From Bacteroidota bacterium (GTDB taxonomy: Bacteria > Bacteroidota > Bacteroidia > Bacteroidales > VadinHA17): a stretch of 11,969 nucleotides of DNA. Location: contig JAUWMO010000074.1 of assembly GCA_030613125.1 (NCBI GenBank), forward strand, positions 1 through 11,969. The letters are read 5' to 3'. Below the pieces are notes generated by a model. That model was not told the origin of the DNA, did not search any database, and saw only the letters and a program-made list of their open reading frames with translations. The position numbers were made by a program, and so were the translations under genes. Shown one piece after another: positions 6,579 to 11,969 of this stretch; the first letter of the stretch is position 1; each line of letters opens with the position of its first letter.

Positions 6579-6604
6579 TATTAAGTAATGTTAAAGATTG
6601 TTAA
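6571..6604. promoter_or_regulatory. Four TTAA motifs at exact 10-bp spacing, candidate response-regulator operator
   Basis: TTAA occurs at 6571, 6581, 6591 and 6601. The last two are preceded by TG and followed by A (TGTTAAA). Tandem half-sites about one helical turn apart are typical for OmpR-family regulators such as CpxR and PhoB. The array lies between the divergent secreted-protein gene and the kinase-regulator operon, suggesting control of both. No protein-binding evidence is available from sequence alone. Confidence 0.5.
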
Positions 6605-6633
6605 AATGTAGTTATGAATACTTTTTCATCCTA

Positions 6634-6641
6634 TATTTTTG
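6634..6641 (+). promoter_or_regulatory. Possible -7 element of the histidine kinase operon
   Basis: TATTTTTG matches TAnnTTTG exactly, but no TTTG lies 17-23 bases upstream. The TTAA array ends 29 bases before it, so an activator could replace the -33 contact. A start site 4-7 bases downstream would fall at 6645-6648, just before the ATG at 6649, giving an almost leaderless message. In AT-rich DNA one 8-bp match is weak evidence. Confidence 0.3.
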
Positions 6642-6648
6642 TATTGTT

Positions 6649-8214
6649 ATGAGTAAAAGGGGGATATGGATATTGACCGGGATTATGACCCTTGCATTAA
6701 TGGGCCTGCTGGTAGTTCAGGCACAGTGGGTAATAAATGCACTTGATCTGAAAGAAAAACAGCTGTCACAACTGGTGAACCGTGCAATTATTAAAGTAAT
6801 TCAGGATCTGGAAGAACAAGAAGCTAAAGTTGAAATAGTTAAAGAGATGGATCCTTTTAAGGACTCTCTTCCTGTTAAAACGGTAATTAAAAAATTAAAC
6901 CCTGATATTAAAGGAGTCCTTTCTTTTAAATCGAAATCCTTTTATTATATTTCACACAGTATAAACAGACAATCAGGAACCTACCAAATGCAATTTTACG
7001 ATACAATTGTTTATTTACAACAAGATGTGGGTCCAATTATTCATTCCAATATAGCTGATGAAGTAAAAGATTTAGAACCTTATAGTATTGTAATGCCTGA
7101 TGGTGAGAACAAAATCCGGAAAAAATCAATAACAGTTGAAAGGGTAATGGAGAAGATGTTAAACCCTCCGGGGAATCTCGAAGACAGAGTTGATCCAATT
7201 CAATTATACCTGCTTATGAAGAAGGAGCTGAATTACAGGGGAGTAAATATTGACTTTGAATTTGCTATCAGGAAACCTGATAATAGTTTTTTTTATCAAA
7301 CTCCCGGATTTCAGACATACACAAAATCAAATGTTTATCAATGGCAGCTATTCCCGGGTGACATGATTCCCAAAAAGAATTTTTTAACGTTGTACTTTCC
7401 GAATGACAGAAATTTCCTGTACAAATCATTTGGCTGGATGGGAATTTCATCGGTACTGCTTACCTTAATAATTCTCCTTATTTTTTCAGTAACACTATAT
7501 ATTATATTCAGACAGAAAAAATTATCTGAGATTAAAGCTGATTTTGTTAATAACATGACACATGAGCTTAAAACTCCTATTTCAACAATTTCACTCGCAT
7601 CACAAATGATGAAAGACCAAAGTGTAGTACGTAATGAAAAAAATCTTGATCATCTCTCAAAAGTAATTGATGATGAAAGTAAACGCTTAGGTTATCAGGT
7701 GGAAAAGGTTCTGCAGATGGCAATATTCGATAAAGGTAAAATCAAGCTAAACATCCAGGAAGTTGATATTCACAGGTTATTGAGAAATGTAGTAGATAAT
7801 TTTACACTTCAGGTTAAAAATAAAAATGGAGGATTTAAATTAGATTTCAAAACAAAAAATACAATAATTGGTATTGATGAAGTACATTTTACAAATATTT
7901 TCTCAAATTTGATTGATAATGCAATAAAGTATTGTGAAGTTGAGCCGGAAATCAAAATATCTACAATTGATGAGCAGAACGGAATACTAATTACAGTTGA
8001 AGATAATGGCATTGGGATTTCTAAAGATAATTTGAAAAAGATATTTAATAAATTTTATCGTGTACCTACTGGCAATATACATAATGTAAAAGGGTTTGGA
8101 CTGGGTTTAAGTTATGTAAAAACGATAATTGAAGCGCATGGAGGGAATGTGAAGGTAGAAAGTCAGCAAAATAAAGGGACCCGTTTTAAGATAAGGTTCC
8201 CCATAAATAATTAA
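6649..8214 (+). CDS. Sensor histidine kinase (RprX-like)
   Basis: Membrane-bound sensor that autophosphorylates on His and passes phosphate to the regulator encoded 3 bases downstream. ATG 6649 (521 aa) is chosen because MSKRGIWILTGIMTLALMG starts with a basic residue pair and then the first membrane segment (about 5-24); the frame open to TTG 6598 adds an implausible N-terminus. An extracytoplasmic sensor of about 235 residues without a domain I recognise follows, then a second membrane segment (about 264-285). The HisKA H-box NNMTHELKTPIST has His305. The ATPase domain shows the N-box NLIDNAIKY (Asn424), G1 DNGIGI (Asp452) and G2 GFGLGL (Gly482 on). No HAMP domain separates TM2 from HisKA. 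The layout resembles Bacteroides RprX; the signal is unknown. Confidence 0.93.
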   Translation: MSKRGIWILTGIMTLALMGLLVVQAQWVINALDLKEKQLSQLVNRAIIKVIQDLEEQEAKVEIVKEMDPFKDSLPVKTVIKKLNPDIKGVLSFKSKSFYYISHSINRQSGTYQMQFYDTIVYLQQDVGPIIHSNIADEVKDLEPYSIVMPDGENKIRKKSITVERVMEKMLNPPGNLEDRVDPIQLYLLMKKELNYRGVNIDFEFAIRKPDNSFFYQTPGFQTYTKSNVYQWQLFPGDMIPKKNFLTLYFPNDRNFLYKSFGWMGISSVLLTLIILLIFSVTLYIIFRQKKLSEIKADFVNNMTHELKTPISTISLASQMMKDQSVVRNEKNLDHLSKVIDDESKRLGYQVEKVLQMAIFDKGKIKLNIQEVDIHRLLRNVVDNFTLQVKNKNGGFKLDFKTKNTIIGIDEVHFTNIFSNLIDNAIKYCEVEPEIKISTIDEQNGILITVEDNGIGISKDNLKKIFNKFYRVPTGNIHNVKGFGLGLSYVKTIIEAHGGNVKVESQQNKGTRFKIRFPINN

Positions 8215-8217
8215 GTC

Positions 8218-8901
8218 ATGCAGGAAACCAGAATATTACTTGCAGAAGATGATGAAAATCTCGGCTCTCTGTTAAAAGAGTATCTTGGGATAAAAGGTTA
8301 CAAAACCGACCTTTATGTCAATGGAAACAAAGCATACAAGGGATTCATTCAGGAACATTACAACCTTTGCCTGCTTGATGTTATGATGCCTGAAAAAGAT
8401 GGATTCACACTTGCAAGGGAGATCAGGCAGATAAACAGCGATATTCCAATAATTTTTCTTACTGCCAAATCATTAAAGGAAGATGTTTTGGAGGGGTTTT
8501 CAATTGGTGCTGATGATTATATTACCAAGCCTTTTAGTATGGAGGAATTGCTTTTCAGGATTGAAGCTATTTTACGAAGGATAAACCATGGATCTGACTC
8601 CCAGCAGGAAGTTTTTCAATTGGGACAATATTCTTTCGATGTAAAAAAACAAACCCTGACCATAAACAAAAAAATCCAGAAACTTACCACAAAAGAATCT
8701 GAGTTGCTGAAACTATTATGCATTCATAAAAACAAAGTGTTGGAGCGGAATTTTGCCCTGCGAACCATTTGGCTTGATGACAGTTATTTCAATGCTCGCA
8801 GCATGGATGTTTATATCACAAAACTCAGGAAATATCTGAAGGATGACCCATCAGTTGAAATAATTAATGTGCATGGTAAAGGATTTAGAATAATTTGTTA
8901 G
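8218..8901 (+). CDS. OmpR/PhoB-family response regulator (RprY-like)
   Basis: DNA-binding transcription factor and cognate partner of the preceding kinase, with which it is surely cotranscribed. The 227-aa protein has an intact receiver domain: acidic pair Asp11-Asp12, phospho-acceptor Asp54 in LLDVMMPEKDG, Thr82 in IIFLTAKS and Lys104 in DDYITKPFS. The C-terminal half (about 130-227) is a winged-helix effector, with KLTTKESELLKLL, the recognition region RSMDVYITKLRKYLK and the terminal hairpin VHGKGFRI. LAEDDENLGSLLKEYL and IPIIFLTAKSLKEDVLEGFSIGADDYITKPFSMEEL closely resemble Bacteroides RprY from memory. It probably binds the TTAA array upstream of the operon. It ends 13 bp before the convergent activase gene. 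Confidence 0.94.
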   Translation: MQETRILLAEDDENLGSLLKEYLGIKGYKTDLYVNGNKAYKGFIQEHYNLCLLDVMMPEKDGFTLAREIRQINSDIPIIFLTAKSLKEDVLEGFSIGADDYITKPFSMEELLFRIEAILRRINHGSDSQQEVFQLGQYSFDVKKQTLTINKKIQKLTTKESELLKLLCIHKNKVLERNFALRTIWLDDSYFNARSMDVYITKLRKYLKDDPSVEIINVHGKGFRIIC

Positions 8902-8914
8902 TTATAAGATTTCA

Positions 8915-11900
8915 TTAATCTGATATCACCGTTGGGGTTTTTGCCAGCTTTGCAATGTGCCAGTCAACAGGTTTGTTATAACCGTTTCTTTTTGCAAATT
9001 CCTTTGCCTGGTGCATAAATGCCTGAAGCCTTAGTTCAATGGAAGTGTCTTCCTGACCGTCATAGGCAATGCTCTCATAGGGAATATTCTTATGGTCTTT
9101 TTTAAACTTATGTGCAACAGAGGCAACCACTGTACCCGGCATACAGGTAAATGGAAGAATGTTTACAATCCCGGCAATGTCTGTTTTAGCCAGTTCCACT
9201 GAAGACCCAAGGTTTAGAGCAGGATCACCATCATAATGTTTATGAATATAATTTCCACAACTTGAAAGCATGTCGCGTACGGAAATATCTCTATCAGTTT
9301 CAATGAAACCATGCACTGCTTTATGGAGCTTGCCTGCAGAAAGATTCTGCATGAATTCCTGAATTTTTGATTTAAAAACTCCTTTATAGTCATTTTTCCA
9401 AAGACTGTCGCGCGTGTAACGATAAGTTGAATAGCTTATCCATTCAGCGAAAGGTGCGATAAAGGTTTCAGCGCCAAATTTTTCAAGACGATCGATAAGG
9501 AACCCGCTGCAAAACGGATTATCACGCATAAAAATCTCTCCCACAACAACAATCACTGGTTTTCTTTCCCCATTGTAAAGCTGGATATTGTTAAAATTCA
9601 CTGCTTCATGGTATAAAACATCTTCCAGGTCTTTTGCACCTCGTTCAATAGAAGCAATCACATTATTCAACGCTTTTTTATATACTTTGTTTGTTTCTCC
9701 CTTAATAAGTTCATATGGTCTTCTTTCCTGCTTTAATTTCCTCAGGATATCAACTGCCACAAATCCCTTCCATGCAAGAAAGCGGAATTTTGTACCCTTG
9801 CCTCCCGAAATATCTTCATATGCCGTATCATTGCTTGGTGAAATAATTTCAGCATCCTTAAAACCAAGTTTGTCGAAAACAATCCTCTGGAACTTGTTGT
9901 ACTGTCCAAATCTACAAGGACCGTTATGATCAGGCATGAAGAAACTGACTTTTTTGGGGTCTGTTTCAGGGTCATATAATTTCTTCAGGAAATTTCCAGT
10001 AGTGCAGATCATTGGAAAACATTCTCTTGCAGATGTGTGTTTTCTGCCAAGTTCCAAATCTTCTTCATTCTGCATGGGCAAGACCTCAGACTTCATTCCG
10101 CAACTACGGCTGGCAGCTGCAATTGCATAAGCGCTATCGCACATATATGGAAAATAGAGTGTCCTGCCCTCCAGGGGAGCAGAGACCTTAACGCCGGGTT
10201 TAAAATATTCCTGCTGTCTTTTCTTAACCAGTTTTGATCCCTTAAGACTGTCTAAAAATGCTTCATATCTTGTGATCATACCGGCATCAGCGCTGTGTTC
10301 ATCTACTTCGAGTTCCAGATATGGCTTCCCTTTCATCTCCTCATGTACAAAATGTGCCAGGAATGAATCAGGACCACATCTGAAGTTACCCATATACACT
10401 GCATGCAATTTTTTATCACGGGCAACAATCCTTGCAGCTGCCAATATCTTCTGACCATTGGGCCAGTACATCTGTGGATAATCCTGTAATATGTGTTCAC
10501 TTCCCAAAGGCAGGTAGTCGGTCGGGATAGACAACACATCCTGATTAATTAGTTTCTCCACCATACTCAGGTTCAGTGAAGGATCACCTGTATTATAAGG
10601 CCTTCCGATTATTACTAAAACCTCCTTATCTTCGGGCAAGTTATCTAAAACTTCCTGTCCTCTTAAAACAATTTTATTTTCAAAGGCAATCTGGGCCTCA
10701 TCTGCTTTTTTTATGGCCTTAATCACCCTTTTCTTTGAAATTTCAAATTTTTCGAAAATAAAATCCGAAAGTTCCTTATTCAATACTTTTCCGAAATACC
10801 TGAAATTCAAGGTTGGAACAAGTAACCTGTCTTTTAGTTTCTCATCGTTTAGAGCAGCCTTTACCATAAAAGGAAAGGTTTGTACCCAAGGACAATTATA
10901 ATTACTGGTAGGGTTCCCCTCTTCAGCTTTTGAGTTTATTATAAAGGGAGTGAATACATAGTCTACTTTCTTTTCCAAAAGATCCATTATATGGCCATGC
11001 ATCAGTTCAATCGGGAAGCAGGTTTCGGCTACGATCATTTCCAGCGATTTCTTTATTAACTGGTTATCTGATTCAGGTGAGAGTACAACATGAAAGCCAA
11101 GTTCCTGAAAGAAGGTCCTCCAAAAAGGGAACTGCTGATAGAATAACATCAGAGCCCTTGGAATACCAATACTTATCCTGTCATCCTTCGGTTCTTCTTT
11201 AAAGCCGTCTAAAAGATATTCCAGTCTTTCCTTGAACAAATTAGGGATCCCCTGACCCTTTCCCTTCCTTTCATCCATTTCCCATTTCTCACATCTGCCA
11301 CCATAGTATAGAGGACGTTTTTCGCCTTCTATCCTAACTCTCCTGATCTCACATTGATTGGAACACGCCTTACAGGTAAACTTGTCAACCGTATAAGGGA
11401 TCTTGCTGATATCAAAGCCTTTGAATTTGGTTTTTTTACCATTGGACATTGAATCCCTGGCCAGAATAGCTGCCCCTATTGCCCCGGTAACATCAAAATG
11501 GGGAGGAACTATAATCTTTTTACCGGTCACTTTTTCAAAAGCTGCCACAACAGCTTTGTTATTGGTAACTCCACCCTGAAAAAATATATGATCGCCGATA
11601 CGTTTTTTACGGACAACTTTCTGAATATAGTTTTGTACAATAGAATAAGCCAGGCCTCCCACAAGGTTATCTTTTTCTACACCTTTTTGTTGCTGGGAGT
11701 TTAGGTCTGACTCCATGAATACTGTACAACGGTTTCCCAGACTGGCCGGTTTTTCAGCATTCAGGGCAAGCTTGCCAAATTCTTCAATAATGTTGATATC
11801 GAGTTTTTCCGCCTGTTCCGCCAGGAAAGAACCGGTGCCGGCAGCACAGACCTGATTCATTTCAAAATCTACAACAGCGCCATCATCCATGCGGATATAT

Positions 11901-11969
11901 TTTGAATCCTGCCCACCTATTTCAAATATGGTGTCTACGATCTCATCGATATCCAGTGTAGCCTTAGCC
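8915..11969 (-). CDS. Large acyl-CoA dehydratase activase / dehydratase-like fusion protein (N-terminus outside window)
   Basis: Only the last 1017 codons are here; the frame is open to the window edge, so the Met at 11890 is internal. Counting from the edge, the BadF/BcrA/HgdC-type ATPase is recognised by GGQDSK (18-23), VCAAGTGSF with Cys41 and GNRCTVF with Cys81. In family members two such cysteines hold the [4Fe-4S] cluster shared by the homodimer. A cysteine cluster follows (Cys199, Cys202, Cys206, Cys226), then a DUF2229-type domain from about 255 (RISIGIPRALMLFYQ, AETCFPIELMHGH), then a long HgdB-like region with NPFCSGF and PFTCMPGT. Activators of this family use ATP to drive low-potential electrons into a dehydratase or reductase; fusing both parts implies one self-contained machine. 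Substrate unknown. Full-length relatives are about 1400 aa, so roughly 400 residues are missing. No promoter is visible. Confidence 0.88.
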   Translation of the reverse strand, partial: AKATLDIDEIVDTIFEIGGQDSKYIRMDDGAVVDFEMNQVCAAGTGSFLAEQAEKLDINIIEEFGKLALNAEKPASLGNRCTVFMESDLNSQQQKGVEKDNLVGGLAYSIVQNYIQKVVRKKRIGDHIFFQGGVTNNKAVVAAFEKVTGKKIIVPPHFDVTGAIGAAILARDSMSNGKKTKFKGFDISKIPYTVDKFTCKACSNQCEIRRVRIEGEKRPLYYGGRCEKWEMDERKGKGQGIPNLFKERLEYLLDGFKEEPKDDRISIGIPRALMLFYQQFPFWRTFFQELGFHVVLSPESDNQLIKKSLEMIVAETCFPIELMHGHIMDLLEKKVDYVFTPFIINSKAEEGNPTSNYNCPWVQTFPFMVKAALNDEKLKDRLLVPTLNFRYFGKVLNKELSDFIFEKFEISKKRVIKAIKKADEAQIAFENKIVLRGQEVLDNLPEDKEVLVIIGRPYNTGDPSLNLSMVEKLINQDVLSIPTDYLPLGSEHILQDYPQMYWPNGQKILAAARIVARDKKLHAVYMGNFRCGPDSFLAHFVHEEMKGKPYLELEVDEHSADAGMITRYEAFLDSLKGSKLVKKRQQEYFKPGVKVSAPLEGRTLYFPYMCDSAYAIAAASRSCGMKSEVLPMQNEEDLELGRKHTSARECFPMICTTGNFLKKLYDPETDPKKVSFFMPDHNGPCRFGQYNKFQRIVFDKLGFKDAEIISPSNDTAYEDISGGKGTKFRFLAWKGFVAVDILRKLKQERRPYELIKGETNKVYKKALNNVIASIERGAKDLEDVLYHEAVNFNNIQLYNGERKPVIVVVGEIFMRDNPFCSGFLIDRLEKFGAETFIAPFAEWISYSTYRYTRDSLWKNDYKGVFKSKIQEFMQNLSAGKLHKAVHGFIETDRDISVRDMLSSCGNYIHKHYDGDPALNLGSSVELAKTDIAGIVNILPFTCMPGTVVASVAHKFKKDHKNIPYESIAYDGQEDTSIELRLQAFMHQAKEFAKRNGYNKPVDWHIAKLAKTPTVISD

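Noticed and set aside
6598..6648. 17-residue N-terminal extension of the kinase from TTG 6598
   Set aside because: It starts inside the TTAA array and crosses the -7-like element; MSKRGIW at 6649 gives the normal basic-then-hydrophobic membrane anchor.
8902..8914. Terminator between the response regulator and activase genes
   Set aside because: Only 13 bp separate the two stop codons and no GC-rich stem or T-run can be read there.
11888..11890. ATG at 11890 as the true start of the activase
   Set aside because: The frame continues upstream to the window edge and encodes the conserved GGQDSK motif, so the Met is internal.

Overview
The window reads as chromosomal DNA from a Bacteroidota bacterium, probably an anaerobic member of the Bacteroidales or a related order. 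The evidence is AT-rich DNA with little Shine-Dalgarno signal, promoter-like elements of the Bacteroidota type (TTTG, then TAnnTTTG), a purN / acpP-fabF-rnc / IPExxxVDY gene order that I recall from this phylum, and an RprXY-like two-component pair.

Left part (1-2864). The window opens inside leuS (leucyl-tRNA synthetase, last 279 codons). A roughly 180-bp GC-rich block of palindromic repeats follows (880-1058). It runs directly into the start of a lipoprotein-type M23 peptidase, and appears to supply that gene's ribosome-binding site. The peptidase gene converges on purN (purine synthesis), and their 3' ends overlap by 21 bp.

Middle part (2865-5811). A recognisable promoter drives acpP, fabF, rnc and an IPExxxVDY-family gene. 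These encode acyl carrier protein, the fatty-acid condensing enzyme, RNase III and a small conserved protein of unknown function. The cluster ends at a near-perfect intrinsic terminator (5785-5811) that should work in both directions.

Right-middle part (5812-8901). A secreted, highly charged protein of unknown function (minus strand) is divergent from a histidine kinase / OmpR-family response regulator pair. The shared 133-bp gap carries four TTAA motifs spaced exactly 10 bp apart. They overlap the -33 element of the secreted-protein promoter and lie upstream of the kinase's -7-like element. This looks like the regulator's own operator and is the most testable regulatory hypothesis here. Together the three genes form a candidate signal-response module whose signal is unknown.

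Right end (8915-11969, minus strand). The last 1017 codons of a very large fused acyl-CoA dehydratase activase / dehydratase-like iron-sulfur protein, whose N-terminus lies beyond the window. Its substrate is not known.

I see no tRNA, rRNA, CRISPR array, transposase, phage gene or attachment site. No gene-free stretch exceeds 300 bases: the longest is the leuS to peptidase gap of 218 bases, mostly the repeat block.
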